NCBI GenBank assembly: GCA_040756435.1
Contig: JBFLZD010000002.1
Location: 62,001 to 126,000, forward strand
Length of the DNA: 64,000 nucleotides
Direction of reading: 5' to 3'
Source: Spirochaetota bacterium
GTDB lineage: Bacteria; Spirochaetota; UBA4802; UB4802
Shown here: positions 1 through 9,609 of the stretch, one piece after another
Layout: each line of letters starts with the position of its first letter
Position numbering within the stretch: the stretch's first letter is position 1
Notes under the pieces: model-generated
What the model saw: only the letters and a program-made list of their open reading frames with translations
The model's database searches: none
What the model was told of the DNA's origin: nothing
Program-made: the position numbers and the translations under genes

Positions 1-2
1 AC

Positions 3-824
3 GATTATGCACAAGCAACAACACTGTACTGTCAGCTTGTACTGTTACAAGAACCACGTATTAATTACTCTAACCGATATCAGCATATTGTACATGTTGC
101 CACACATATTCAGAAACTTGCACAATCATTAGGCAATACCACAAAAGAAATAATCCCTGAAGTAAAGCAACTATTTGATGTATTGAAAGCATTTCTCTAT
201 ACTGATGCACCAAAAGAAAACAATGATAAACTTGCAACAACATTGCAGACACTGCACACAATTAAAGAAGACATCTACACCATGGCCAGCACCAGAAAGG
301 ATGACACACTCAACCCTGCGCTCTGTAACCTTGAAATTGCAATGAACATAGAAACACTTGAAAAAGGCATCAAACTGTTTACTACACAAACATACGCAAA
401 GCAGGCACTTATGCGCTATGCATCAACAATGCAGAAAGCCTTTGAATCTGCACAAACTGGTTTTAGCGATGATACAATACAGCAGATTATTGCCATGCAG
501 TCAGTAATTCCTGTAGTTGAAAATTTTGATGTGCAGCAGATAATCACCGAATATACAAGCCAGCAATATATGCTGCGCAAACTACGATCCGACAGCGCAT
601 CACTTATGCAGCGCATAGAAGCATACAAAAAGAAAGGCATTACTATAAACGACTATGAAAAAGCAAAAGAGATTGTTGAAACTATAAAAAGCCTGCAGTC
701 ACTGTATACGGTAGATGTTGGAAAATACAAAATGAACCAGAATAACATTCTTATTATAGATCGACAGTGTGTAGCATTACTCAAACGGATGATGCAAAAC
801 AATAAAATTGTATCCAATATATAA
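3..824 (+). CDS. Unknown protein, C-terminal part (5' end outside window)
   Basis: The reading frame is open from base 3 to the TAA at 822-824. The TTG at 183 is therefore probably internal, and the real start lies before the window. The visible 273 residues are polar and look almost wholly alpha-helical, with many Gln, Lys, Glu and Ile/Leu heptad-like stretches. There is no transmembrane segment and no catalytic motif I recognise. It may be a coiled-coil or structural cytoplasmic protein. It resembles the unknown 569-aa protein at 30671-32380 in general character only. Function is not assigned. Confidence 0.7.
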   Translation, partial: DYAQATTLYCQLVLLQEPRINYSNRYQHIVHVATHIQKLAQSLGNTTKEIIPEVKQLFDVLKAFLYTDAPKENNDKLATTLQTLHTIKEDIYTMASTRKDDTLNPALCNLEIAMNIETLEKGIKLFTTQTYAKQALMRYASTMQKAFESAQTGFSDDTIQQIIAMQSVIPVVENFDVQQIITEYTSQQYMLRKLRSDSASLMQRIEAYKKKGITINDYEKAKEIVETIKSLQSLYTVDVGKYKMNQNNILIIDRQCVALLKRMMQNNKIVSNI

Positions 825-1409
825 TATTATATAATATTATTCACTTTTTTGTCCAGGCAGCAACAAAAACAAAATAAAGTGCCAAAGGAAATACATTATG
901 CTTTCTATGCTCACTAATCCTTCACCAGCTTATGTTCCAAGCAGCCTATATTGATTGCTCCATAGCAAAATACGTTTCAACCTGCGACAGAAGGTTGCTG
1001 AACTTGTCGAAACACGCACGCATCACATGACGCCATACCTCTCCAGTACGGCTATCGTTGCCACACCGTTTATCATATTCATTATTTCTTAATTATTCCA
1101 ATTTCCTTCAAAATCCTATACAGTGAGTCCCGTATACCTTTGCTCCGACAGCATTTTGCTACCCCATCAGGATACTGTAACCCTTCAAGTATTACTCTTA
1201 CCTTGTCTTATGGATTGTAGCTGCTGTTTACTATTTACTATACGATTTTCCTCTATATTTTTCTCTTAAAAAATTATCTATTTAGGACTTCCTGACTTTT
1301 TTAGAAAGCCTCATTTAAATGGTATTTTTTTCTGATAAAAGTAACAGAGTATTATATATTACTGTTTATAATCGTACTACGTTGATATAGTATACAAAAC
1401 AGGATACCT
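825..1409. other. Non-coding stretch with repeat debris upstream of mnmA
   Basis: No convincing gene is present. The first bases hold a tandem AT repeat (two copies of ATAATATTAT around 823-843). At about 985-1015 there is a degenerate piece of repeat family A, recognisable by GGTTGCTGA followed by CTTGTCGAA. Positions 1085-1172 hold copy C1 of repeat family C. A TATAAT hexamer at 1367-1372 could be the -10 box of mnmA, but no good -35 box lies at the usual distance. Confidence 0.55.
1085..1172 (+). repeat. Repeat family C, copy C1
   Basis: About 85 bp align with 34429-34515 with short gaps, at roughly 75% identity by eye. The best-conserved blocks are TACAGTGA and CCTTTGCTCCG. Both copies lie in long intergenic gaps. 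The sequence has no open frame and no obvious hairpin. It may be the remnant of a mobile element end. Confidence 0.5.
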
Positions 1410-2480
1410 ATGAAAATAGCAGTTGCAATGAGTGGTGGTGTTGATTCGTCAGTTACTGCTGCACTACTTGTTGAAGAGGGGCATCAGGTAATTGGCCTTA
1501 CCGCTAAAATTTTACTGTGTGCCGAAATGGATGGTTGCCAGCCACGCTATGATGTATGCTGTAGCCCCGAAAGCATCAATGATGCAAGAAAAGTAGCAAG
1601 GCAGCTTGGCATACCCCATTACATTGTCAACGTAGAAGATGAATTTTCACAAAATGTTATCGATCCATTCTGCGCTGAATACATTACGGGCCGCACACCC
1701 AGCCCCTGCATCAACTGTAATACCAGCATAAAATTTCCAAAGCTTTTAGATTTTGCTCATGAGTTAGGCTCTGATATGCTTGCTACTGGCCATTATGCAA
1801 CTTTATGTAAGAATACCCGCTATTATATCAAACAAGGCGTTGATAGTGATAAGGATCAATCTTATTTTTTATTTAACCTTTCGCAGGATGTGTTGCAACA
1901 CCTGATACTTCCCCTTGGTCAATTTACCAAACGTGAGATACGCGCAAAAGCACGTGAGCTGGGACTTGCCACCGCACACCGGCCTGAAAGCCAGGAAGTA
2001 TGTTTTGTGCAGGATAATGATTACCCACGATTTATTGAACAACGCTTGGGGTTTTGTCCTCCACAGGGTGATATAATTACAACAGGTGGCACAGTTGTTG
2101 GCAGGCATAAAGGGATTCATCGCTACACCATAGGGCAACGCCGTGGTCTTGGCATTGCCTGGGAACATCCGTTATACGTTGTAGCCATAGATGCCACCCA
2201 CAATCGCATTGTTGTGGGAAGCAAGGATGAACTTTTAGCAAAAGGGCTTATTGCCACACAGATAAATTTTATGAAGGCAACTTTTGCCCATAACACTCCC
2301 GTATGGGTTAAAACACGCTCAACGCAAAAACCATTTAAAGCCCAAGCTACATTTGAAAATAATACCCTTACGGTAACGTTTGAAACACCTCAGGCAAGTA
2401 TCACACCAGGTCAGGCTGTCGTATGCTACGATGATGATGGTGCAATACTTTTTGGCGGTTGGATTGAAAAAAGTTTTTAA
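1410..2480 (+). CDS. mnmA: tRNA-uridine 2-sulfurtransferase MnmA
   Basis: Catalyses ATP-dependent 2-thiolation of the wobble uridine U34 in tRNAs for Lys, Glu and Gln, taking sulfur from a persulfide relay. The 356-aa length is normal. The PP-loop SGGVDSSV is at residues 8-15. The catalytic cysteine pair is visible as Cys100 or Cys103 (motif PCINCN) and Cys198 (SQEVCF). ATGHYA and the C-terminal barrel with RRGLGIA are also present. The insert carrying Cys50-Cys51 (VCCSPES) recalls the MnmA2-like subgroup. The ATG at 1410 follows AGGATACCT. The stop codon overlaps that of the convergent gene by a few bases. An MnmD-like methyltransferase of the same wobble-modification pathway lies at 32352-33176. 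Confidence 0.95.
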   Translation: MKIAVAMSGGVDSSVTAALLVEEGHQVIGLTAKILLCAEMDGCQPRYDVCCSPESINDARKVARQLGIPHYIVNVEDEFSQNVIDPFCAEYITGRTPSPCINCNTSIKFPKLLDFAHELGSDMLATGHYATLCKNTRYYIKQGVDSDKDQSYFLFNLSQDVLQHLILPLGQFTKREIRAKARELGLATAHRPESQEVCFVQDNDYPRFIEQRLGFCPPQGDIITTGGTVVGRHKGIHRYTIGQRRGLGIAWEHPLYVVAIDATHNRIVVGSKDELLAKGLIATQINFMKATFAHNTPVWVKTRSTQKPFKAQATFENNTLTVTFETPQASITPGQAVVCYDDDGAILFGGWIEKSF

Positions 2481-4294
2481 TTATAGGGCTTATAATCAGT
2501 AACTATCGCTTTCATTATATTTTTACATTCTTCTTCATGTAAGCTCTGCACGTATTCAGATGTTAGTTCTTTTATTTTCGTAACCGATAGCGCATCGAAT
2601 CCATTGTGGGCAATTTTATAAATCTTTTTATGAAGCGTTGGCACTAGCTCCTCACCATAATTCCATAAATCTTCTTGCAACTTTTCGCCAGGCCGTATGC
2701 CGGTGTATACAATGGGGATATCAACATCAGGCTTGTATCCCAAAAGCGTTATTAAATTGCGTGCCACCTCTTCAACCCTGTACTGTTTTCCCATATCAAG
2801 CACAAAGATTTCACCACCCTTTGAAAGCATGGCAGCATGAATAACGAGCATCACTGCTTCAGGTATGCTCATAAAGTAGCGCGTCATATCAGGATGGGTA
2901 ATAGTCACAGGCCCACCTTTTGCAATCTGCTGGTAAAATAGAGGAATAACCGAACCACGGCTGCCAATGACATTTCCAAACCGCACACAGCAGGTGTGCA
3001 TAGTATCACTATTATATGCAAGCGTTATGATCTCGGCCATACGCTTGGTTGCACCCATCACGCTTACCGGGCGCACTGCTTTATCCGTTGATATGCACAC
3101 AAACTGCCTCACACCTGCAATATGCGCTGCCTCAAGCACCGTGCGTGTACCAAGGCAATTGTTACGCAGTGCTTCCTGCGGATTTTGCTCCATGATATCA
3201 ACATACTTGTGAGCAGCAGCATGGAATACAATATGAGGCTTTTCCTTTTCCATAATTTTTTGCATTCTCACTGCATCATTTACATCCGCTATATAATACA
3301 CTATATCCACACCTTCAAAATACTTTGCATACTCCTGTAATGATTGTTGCAATGTATATAAGGAATATTCGCCCCTTCCCACTGCAATGATGCGCCCTGC
3401 TTTAAATTGTAACAGCTGCCTGCAAATTTCAGAACCTATGCTACCACCAGCTCCCGTTACCAGCACGGTTTTACCCTGGCAATACGCTTCAATTGATGAA
3501 CTATCTATCTCAATTTCTTCACGCCCTATGAGTTCCTCAACACCAATCCCCCGTAGTTCAGGGGTCAGAGCTTTTTCAAAAAGCTTTGTTACTGCAGGCA
3601 AAATAGAAATAGCAACATTACCACTTGAGCGAATAATCTTTATAATACGGTCAATTTCTTTTTGTGGTGCAGAAGGCATTGCAACAATACACTCTTTTAC
3701 AGCATACTGTTCCACTATAGCAGGTATATCCTGAGTGCTTCCCAGCACAGGCTTTCCACATAACAATGTACCAATCTTGCGCCTGTCATCATCCACAAAC
3801 CCTATAATACTATCAGCCCTGCCATCACGCTTAAATTCAGCAAGCAAGGTTCTTCCCGCTTCCCCTGCACCAGCTATTAAAATAATTTTTAATTTCTTTT
3901 TTGGGAATGCTATCTTCTGCGATTTTGTTTCCCGTATAATGACACGATATGCTATGAGCAATGCAAGGCTACCTGCACTTGCAATAAAAAGAACTCTATT
4001 ATCTAATGACACAACACTGTTATATAGCAACACTATTACTGTAGCACCAGCAAAGCCTTCAATGATACGATAATAATCCTGCAACGTGGCATACCGCCAC
4101 AATATCCGATAGCTTTGCGTACCATACAATCCTGCTATAGCAAGAAACGTATGCAATAAAATCAATGGTATAAAAGCATTAAACGAATATGAAAACAATA
4201 GCAAGGCAATACCATATCCAGCAATGATACATAGCATATCAGCCACAATAGTGATAACAGCTGATAATTTAATTGTATATAGTATTTTTTTCAT
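2477..4294 (-). CDS. Membrane nucleotide-sugar 4,6-dehydratase, CapD/WbpM/FlaA1 type
   Basis: Expected to convert a UDP-N-acetylhexosamine to its 4-keto-6-deoxy form at the inner membrane for glycan synthesis. Residues 1-118 form about four membrane spans. Residues 125-265 form a Rossmann CoA-binding-like domain (AGAGEAGR, 141-148). Residues 275-560 form the SDR catalytic domain with NAD-binding GAGGSIGSE at 281-289 and TDKAVRPVSVMGATKR at 403-418, the family's replacement for the usual YxxxK active site. The 605-aa length is typical of the long WbpM-like form. It starts 2 bp after the DegT aminotransferase stop, so the two form an operon and likely act in sequence (4-keto sugar, then amino sugar). 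Exact substrate is not readable from sequence. Confidence 0.9.
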   Translation of the reverse strand: MKKILYTIKLSAVITIVADMLCIIAGYGIALLLFSYSFNAFIPLILLHTFLAIAGLYGTQSYRILWRYATLQDYYRIIEGFAGATVIVLLYNSVVSLDNRVLFIASAGSLALLIAYRVIIRETKSQKIAFPKKKLKIILIAGAGEAGRTLLAEFKRDGRADSIIGFVDDDRRKIGTLLCGKPVLGSTQDIPAIVEQYAVKECIVAMPSAPQKEIDRIIKIIRSSGNVAISILPAVTKLFEKALTPELRGIGVEELIGREEIEIDSSSIEAYCQGKTVLVTGAGGSIGSEICRQLLQFKAGRIIAVGRGEYSLYTLQQSLQEYAKYFEGVDIVYYIADVNDAVRMQKIMEKEKPHIVFHAAAHKYVDIMEQNPQEALRNNCLGTRTVLEAAHIAGVRQFVCISTDKAVRPVSVMGATKRMAEIITLAYNSDTMHTCCVRFGNVIGSRGSVIPLFYQQIAKGGPVTITHPDMTRYFMSIPEAVMLVIHAAMLSKGGEIFVLDMGKQYRVEEVARNLITLLGYKPDVDIPIVYTGIRPGEKLQEDLWNYGEELVPTLHKKIYKIAHNGFDALSVTKIKELTSEYVQSLHEEECKNIMKAIVTDYKPYN

Positions 4295-4296
4295 AA

Positions 4297-5445
4297 TTAC
4301 CTTTTGAATTGTTGTGCAATTGACAGCACACTTTCAATCACATAATCAACCTGTTCATCGGTCATTGAAGGAAAGATTGGAAGGCTAATCTCCCGTGCAA
4401 ACACCCATTCGCTATTTGGAAACATCGCTTCCTGATTGCCAAAGCGTTTTACAAAATACGAAAATCGATACAGTGGAATAAAATGCACGCTTGTCTTTAT
4501 ACCACGTTCTTCCAATTTCACAATATATTCATTGCGCGAAATAGAAAGCGCCTCTAAATTTATCTTAAGCGGATAAAGATGCCATGATGATACTCCTTCT
4601 TTCACAACATATGGAATTAACGCATCATTTGTAGCAAACGCAGCATTATACCTTTGCGCTATAGCCTCCCTTTTTTTTTGTAACATTTCCACTTTTTTAA
4701 GCTGCGAAAGTCCCATTGCTGCAGCAATATCAGTCATGTTATACTTATAGCCCATCTCTTCTATATCATACTGCCAGCTTCCACCCCTGTCATAGCGTTT
4801 CCATGCATCACGATTCATACCGTGTAGTCGCAATCTCCCAGCCCGCTGCGCCCATTCTTCATTGCGCGTCACCAGCATCCCACCTTCACCCGTTGCAAGC
4901 GTCTTTGTTGCATAAAAGCTATAACAGCCAATATGTCCAAACGTGCCAGCAAGCTTGCCCTCATACCATGATGGCAATGCATGTGCTGCATCTTCAATAA
5001 CATACAGGTTATGCTGTCTGGCTATATCAAGTATTGCATCCATTGCACAGGGAGTTCCAGCAAAATGCACCGGTATAATGGCTTTGGTTTTGGGCGATAG
5101 TAACCGGTATAGTGAATCAACACTGATACAATGAGTATCCCGGTCAATATCAGCCAATACCACAGTAGCCCCACAATAGGAAACAACCTCTGCTGTGGCA
5201 ACAAATGTATTTACAGGAACTATAACCTCATCACCCAATCCAATACCACACACCTTTAACGCAATATGCAGCGCAGCCGTACATGAGCTTACCGCAATTG
5301 CAAATGGCATGCCGATATATGCAGCAAATTTTTCCTCAAACTCAACGGTTTTTGGCCCCATGGTGGTCCAGCCGCTTTTAATGGCGCTGACTGCAGCCTC
5401 AAGGTCACTATCATCGATATAGGGAACATGAAACGGAATATTCAT
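4297..5445 (-). CDS. DegT/DnrJ/EryC1 family PLP-dependent sugar aminotransferase
   Basis: Transfers an amino group to a nucleotide-linked keto sugar, as in perosamine, bacillosamine or Pse pathways. The PLP lysine is in SFYATKTLATGEGG (Lys181 from the chosen start). The preceding EDAAHA segment supplies the Asp that contacts the PLP ring nitrogen, and the C-terminal part has the usual SVHFIPLY. The ATG at 5445 is chosen over an in-frame TTG at 5454 because AAGGA sits 9 nt upstream of it. The gene abuts the CapD-like dehydratase, whose 4-keto product is a plausible substrate. The two are separated from the NusG-like regulator at 10.1-10.6 kb by four other features. Confidence 0.9.
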   Translation of the reverse strand: MNIPFHVPYIDDSDLEAAVSAIKSGWTTMGPKTVEFEEKFAAYIGMPFAIAVSSCTAALHIALKVCGIGLGDEVIVPVNTFVATAEVVSYCGATVVLADIDRDTHCISVDSLYRLLSPKTKAIIPVHFAGTPCAMDAILDIARQHNLYVIEDAAHALPSWYEGKLAGTFGHIGCYSFYATKTLATGEGGMLVTRNEEWAQRAGRLRLHGMNRDAWKRYDRGGSWQYDIEEMGYKYNMTDIAAAMGLSQLKKVEMLQKKREAIAQRYNAAFATNDALIPYVVKEGVSSWHLYPLKINLEALSISRNEYIVKLEERGIKTSVHFIPLYRFSYFVKRFGNQEAMFPNSEWVFAREISLPIFPSMTDEQVDYVIESVLSIAQQFKR

Positions 5446-5579
5446 TGCAAGCAATCCTTATACAACAGACTATGTATATTTTCGGAAGAAAATAGCGGGT
5501 TGAATATGAAAAAAAGAATTGAAAATATTCATAACATATTCATACACTTAACTTATTGAGAAGAATATGAATTTTATAC

Positions 5580-5831
5580 GGGGGTGTCTCAAAAGACACC
5601 TCTTTGCAATGGCTTTTGTCTTCCTGTCATTGCGAGGAACGAAGTGACGAAGCAATCCCCTTGTTGCGAGTGCCGTAGTCACGTGGCAATCCCGCTTTCT
5701 GCGGCATTGAGATTGCTTCCCTTCGAAAAGCGGTTACTGAGCTTGTCGAAGCACTCAGGACAAGCGCTACGCTTGCAATGACTTTGCACCCGCATCATTG
5801 AGAGCACCACGGTTTGTTTTGAGACGGCCCC
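5580..5831 (+). repeat. Repeat family A, copy A1 (MITE-like, 252 bp)
   Basis: The left end GGGGGTGTCTCAAAA and the reverse complement of the right end, GGGGCCGTCTCAAAA, form 15-bp terminal inverted repeats with two mismatches. The interior has the modules GAGGAACGAAGTGACGAAG and TTGTCGAAGCACTC, both shared with copy A2 (62242-62594). No transposase is encoded. The short frames across it are chance. I see no clear target duplication at the ends. Confidence 0.75.
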
Positions 5832-5877
5832 TGTATATATCAGTCATAATGAAATTATTTTAAAATGTAAAATACTT

Positions 5878-5993
5878 ATGGGCACCTCTCAAACTACTTT
5901 CATCATTATAAATGTAATAAAGAGAAAGCGGTTTTATCCTATATATTGTGCCCCAAGGGAACATCCAAAAAAATAATTTTTAGAAGTTCCCTT
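5878..5993 (-). repeat. Repeat family B, copy B1
   Basis: A roughly 116-bp element in inverted orientation relative to copy B3. It begins GGGCACCTCT on the plus strand and ends AAGTTCCCT. Shared blocks with the other copies are the GGGAAC/GTTCCC hairpin (AAGGGAACATCC with AGAAGTTCCC), GTGCCC, and AAAGCGGTTTTATCCTATAT. It lies between repeat A1 and the barrel gene at 6037. Confidence 0.75.
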
Positions 5994-6036
5994 ATGATTC
6001 AACATCAAAACATTACACAGAATAGTGAGGATAGTC

Positions 6037-6606
6037 ATGAAAAAAAACATTCTGGCATTGATTTTTATGATGTACATCACTGCTATGCCTTCATTGACCT
6101 TTGCAATAGCTGATATCGCAGTTATTGGAGGGTATACCCCCTACGGAAAAATAGATTTTTATGAAGAGGAATATGATTCACTCAAAGGGTATAATTACGG
6201 AGTGATGGGACATCTTAATGTTGATACTGAAGTTATCATGTTTGGATTTGGATTTTATTTCCATGGTGAACGGTTGCACTATACATTCAACGGGGACACA
6301 AGAGATTTTACTGTTAAACAATCATGGGGGCCTGATATTATTATCATGATAACAGCAAGTGAGATTATTGCCCCGTATGTACGGGCTGGCATTGCACTTT
6401 TGAGTGAACTCAAATACGATTACGGCTACGACAAAAAGGAAAAAACCAGATTCTTAAACAGTGGCTGGTGGGCCATAGGTTCAGGTATTCACATAACTGA
6501 AGAGATTCTTATTTTTGGCGAATTACAACGACTATCCATGTCCCATGACAATGAACATTCAGCCAAACGGTATACAGTAAATGCTGGAGCAATGTTTAAT
6601 TTTTAA
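6037..6606 (+). CDS. Exported small outer-membrane beta-barrel-like protein
   Basis: The 189-aa product has a clear Sec signal peptide (MKKN, hydrophobic core, cleavage near LTFA-IAD at about residue 23). The mature part has alternating hydrophobic/aromatic strands separated by short polar turns and ends in a terminal Phe (GAMFNF), as many barrel proteins do. The ATG at 6037 is preferred to the GTG at 6025 because GTGAGGA then lies at proper spacing. No family is recognised with certainty. A porin-like or OmpA-barrel-like fold is inferred from pattern only. Repeat B1 ends 43 bp upstream and may carry or affect its promoter. Confidence 0.7.
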   Translation: MKKNILALIFMMYITAMPSLTFAIADIAVIGGYTPYGKIDFYEEEYDSLKGYNYGVMGHLNVDTEVIMFGFGFYFHGERLHYTFNGDTRDFTVKQSWGPDIIIMITASEIIAPYVRAGIALLSELKYDYGYDKKEKTRFLNSGWWAIGSGIHITEEILIFGELQRLSMSHDNEHSAKRYTVNAGAMFNF

Positions 6607-6611
6607 ATTCG

Positions 6612-9596
6612 TTATAAAAACCAGAAAAAAGTGTGTTTAGTTTCACCGTCTTTTTTTACATATTTATAAAGACCTTTTAATATTGAAAATTTTATAAAAC
6701 CTGTTTCCTGCTCTTTTTCATAGTTCCATAATATACCCCACAGGCTCCCTACTGAATGATACAGACGTTGTGGCTCTTTCTTCTCATCAAAAAGTATTCC
6801 TAAAAGAACCAGTCGTCTTCCATCCTGATATCTAACATTTTCATTATGATAGTACAATAAACCCAAAAAACCCAAATCAAAAATATCATCATATTCCCGG
6901 TAAAAACCACTGAGCAAAACGGGCATAATCAATAACCTTGAATGGTTATCGTTATAGTAGTAATAAAGAGGCAGTACTTTATGGCTGAAGCCATATGCAT
7001 CTTTTTCAGCACCAACCAGCCATAATAATGCATCAACGTCATAATTATTATATTTTTTGTCATAATCATACTCAAATAAGGTGCCCCAAAGCAACCGTAA
7101 TTTTGTTAATTCAGGCGTAAATTGTGTATCTATTGTGGTAAATAGATATGAATATTCTTTCTTAATTATATCCATTGAATTAGAAAAATAAATCTGGCGG
7201 TCATATAGCAACAAAACATCATCGTGAATATAATCATTTGCTCTGTGCCGGTAATATCCGGCAATGAATAGCGTGTTTTCACTTTTGTTTTCTTCTTTAT
7301 CTTCATATTTGTTGTAATATGTTAAAAGAAGAGGAATAAACAGCGTATATGAGTTAATACCCTGCAACGTGCTTTTATAATACAATGGGTTGATATTGAC
7401 ACTTTGAATAACGCTATCATTGTGAACATATTCTTTGCTGTAATGCAACAGCGAAAAAGACCGCTTTACACTGACTTCATTTTCTTTCCACATTCTGTAC
7501 CAGTACAGGGGAAATATCCTGAAACCTTTTGTATCAGGTGAATAGTACCAGTTTATAAAAGGCCACAGCAGCGTCTTTTCATGATAATCATCTTCTTTAT
7601 ATTCATCCCAGTATATGTTTAAGGCATACACTTTAAAATAGGAATCACCTTTTTTCTGATAACCATATAATGGAAACAGCACAAAATATTCCTGGTCATC
7701 CAAAATATATGAACAGTAAAATGGGAGCAATACAAAAAGCTTGTCTGCAGAAGTCTCATCCCATGTAAGCCATGAAAGAGGCAATAATCTGAAATGCCGC
7801 CTGCTGTCTGCTTTCTCAAATGCCATAATCCCAAAACCAATTTTCCACCCCCAGAAAACCAGAGAATCTTCACGGTTCACTGTTTTCTTTTTTACAATCT
7901 GCGGTTTGTCAGTTTCATTTTTATTATTTATTTTGGCGATAGTTATCGGTAATGGGTCTTTGCCATGATAGTCGTTTACTGGATTATTAACTACTTCTTC
8001 ATCCATCTGCGATTGCAGGTTACTATCGCTTTCATTATTTTGAATTTTTTTCAAAGGTATACGGGATGAAAAACTCCACATCTCATACACCCATGATATA
8101 TCTGTATCAAGGTACATGGTTTTACCGGTACCTATATTCATTGCAACATCCGGCGTAAACATTCCTGTATATGATTTTCGTGCATAGCCTGTTATATTAA
8201 TATGAATTATGGTGTTTTTATCCTTATAATTATAAATAAGGGGAAGTATAAGGGTCCCCTGGCTTTTTGCATTACGCCATGAAAAATACACAGGAAGAAT
8301 ATGCGTATAGCAGGCAACGGTGCTGCCAGCATACTCATCATTGCTACCTGTATACTGTTTGTTGTGATAGTACGGCCATATCCAGAGTATATCGGTGTTA
8401 CGAGCCCAGTAATGGTAATGAAAGATACCAAATGATTTCCCTTCATCTTTTGTTATATCCGGCCTGCAATAAAAAGGAATATAGTACCTATAGCTATATT
8501 GGCCATATTTATGAAATATGAATGGCGCTATCCACAGGGATTGCAATGACCCTTTATGTGTCTTCCAGTCAATAAACCACATAAGATTAGTATGAGAGCT
8601 ATCGCCACCAGTACTATAGTAAAACACAGGAATCACAGGAAACATTAGGTTTTTATAAACAGTTTTATGTGAAGTTTCGTCAGTAACAGTACGTCTACCA
8701 AAAAGGGGTGTTATGTACTGCTTTGTTGTATATGAATTGTTACTACTTTTCCATATTGCTAAAAACGGCAAAAGGTGATAGTAATAATCCCCGTTAGCAT
8801 GCTTATTATTGATATACAGTGGCGCCAGCAATGACAGATACCCATCACTTCCTTTTTTCCACATCACAAAAGGAACAACCCAAAAACGGTTAATTCCATC
8901 AGGATCCCAGGAATAATCCAGAACCCACAGTATATTTCTGTGACCCCCAGCCATGTTGCTATTATGATAGGTAATGGGTATAATTGGTGCCCAGAATGTA
9001 TATTCATTACTGTCGCTTTTTGTTTCATAATAAAAAAGGGGTGTAACACATTCTTTATATTTCGATGCTTCAGATGTATAGGAATTGTAATACGACAACA
9101 ATGGGATCATTAAAAAGTAGGTATCCATATACTGTTTTTCATCAGGGTAATTATGCTGCAAACCCCACCAGAAAAGCAGTAACGCTGATTTATTATATCC
9201 AGCATCACTAATTGAAGAATAATATGCAGGAAATAGAATATATTTTGTAGCTTCTGCACCATTAGTTTTTACATATGTTAAAAGTGGGAAGATTACTGTT
9301 TTTTTACGATTGTCTATTTTACTTGCAAGATGGTAATATAATGGCAAAACTCTGTATGATGTGTATTTTGGGTAATCAGTATATTTATACAACCACAGAA
9401 CCATCAATGAATAATGATTATCCCATTTCTCCTGTTCAACAAAAAGCGACTTTACAGGATACTTTTCCTCCTTTTCACTGCCATATACATCATGTTCCCC
9501 CATTTCAAGATCTTCCCATTCAGCATATAATGAAGTAGTAATAAAAGAAAACAAAATAACAATATACAATACAAAAGCAAAACGATTGGATTTCAT
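6612..9596 (-). CDS. Giant exported aromatic-rich repeat protein, unknown function
   Basis: 994 aa with an N-terminal signal peptide (MKSNRF, hydrophobic core, cleavage near SLYA-EWED). The mature protein consists of many copies of a short degenerate unit. Each has a hydrophobic/aromatic strand ending in PLYY, PLLTY, PLFYY, PFINWY or a similar motif, then a polar turn of about 10-20 residues rich in Asp, Asn, Lys and Ser. Trp and Tyr are very frequent. A more charged, probably disordered linker interrupts the array near residues 520-575. The pattern suggests a long beta-structured surface or outer-membrane protein. It ends close to the convergent barrel gene (5 bp gap). I know of similar aromatic PLY-repeat proteins in diderm genomes but no established function. 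Confidence 0.75.
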   Translation of the reverse strand: MKSNRFAFVLYIVILFSFITTSLYAEWEDLEMGEHDVYGSEKEEKYPVKSLFVEQEKWDNHYSLMVLWLYKYTDYPKYTSYRVLPLYYHLASKIDNRKKTVIFPLLTYVKTNGAEATKYILFPAYYSSISDAGYNKSALLLFWWGLQHNYPDEKQYMDTYFLMIPLLSYYNSYTSEASKYKECVTPLFYYETKSDSNEYTFWAPIIPITYHNSNMAGGHRNILWVLDYSWDPDGINRFWVVPFVMWKKGSDGYLSLLAPLYINNKHANGDYYYHLLPFLAIWKSSNNSYTTKQYITPLFGRRTVTDETSHKTVYKNLMFPVIPVFYYSTGGDSSHTNLMWFIDWKTHKGSLQSLWIAPFIFHKYGQYSYRYYIPFYCRPDITKDEGKSFGIFHYHYWARNTDILWIWPYYHNKQYTGSNDEYAGSTVACYTHILPVYFSWRNAKSQGTLILPLIYNYKDKNTIIHINITGYARKSYTGMFTPDVAMNIGTGKTMYLDTDISWVYEMWSFSSRIPLKKIQNNESDSNLQSQMDEEVVNNPVNDYHGKDPLPITIAKINNKNETDKPQIVKKKTVNREDSLVFWGWKIGFGIMAFEKADSRRHFRLLPLSWLTWDETSADKLFVLLPFYCSYILDDQEYFVLFPLYGYQKKGDSYFKVYALNIYWDEYKEDDYHEKTLLWPFINWYYSPDTKGFRIFPLYWYRMWKENEVSVKRSFSLLHYSKEYVHNDSVIQSVNINPLYYKSTLQGINSYTLFIPLLLTYYNKYEDKEENKSENTLFIAGYYRHRANDYIHDDVLLLYDRQIYFSNSMDIIKKEYSYLFTTIDTQFTPELTKLRLLWGTLFEYDYDKKYNNYDVDALLWLVGAEKDAYGFSHKVLPLYYYYNDNHSRLLIMPVLLSGFYREYDDIFDLGFLGLLYYHNENVRYQDGRRLVLLGILFDEKKEPQRLYHSVGSLWGILWNYEKEQETGFIKFSILKGLYKYVKKDGETKHTFFWFL

Positions 9597-9609
9597 CAGC
9601 TATCTCTGT

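Noticed and set aside
5584-5781. 65-codon frame inside repeat A1
   Set aside because: The frame exists only because of the repeat sequence; other copies do not preserve it.
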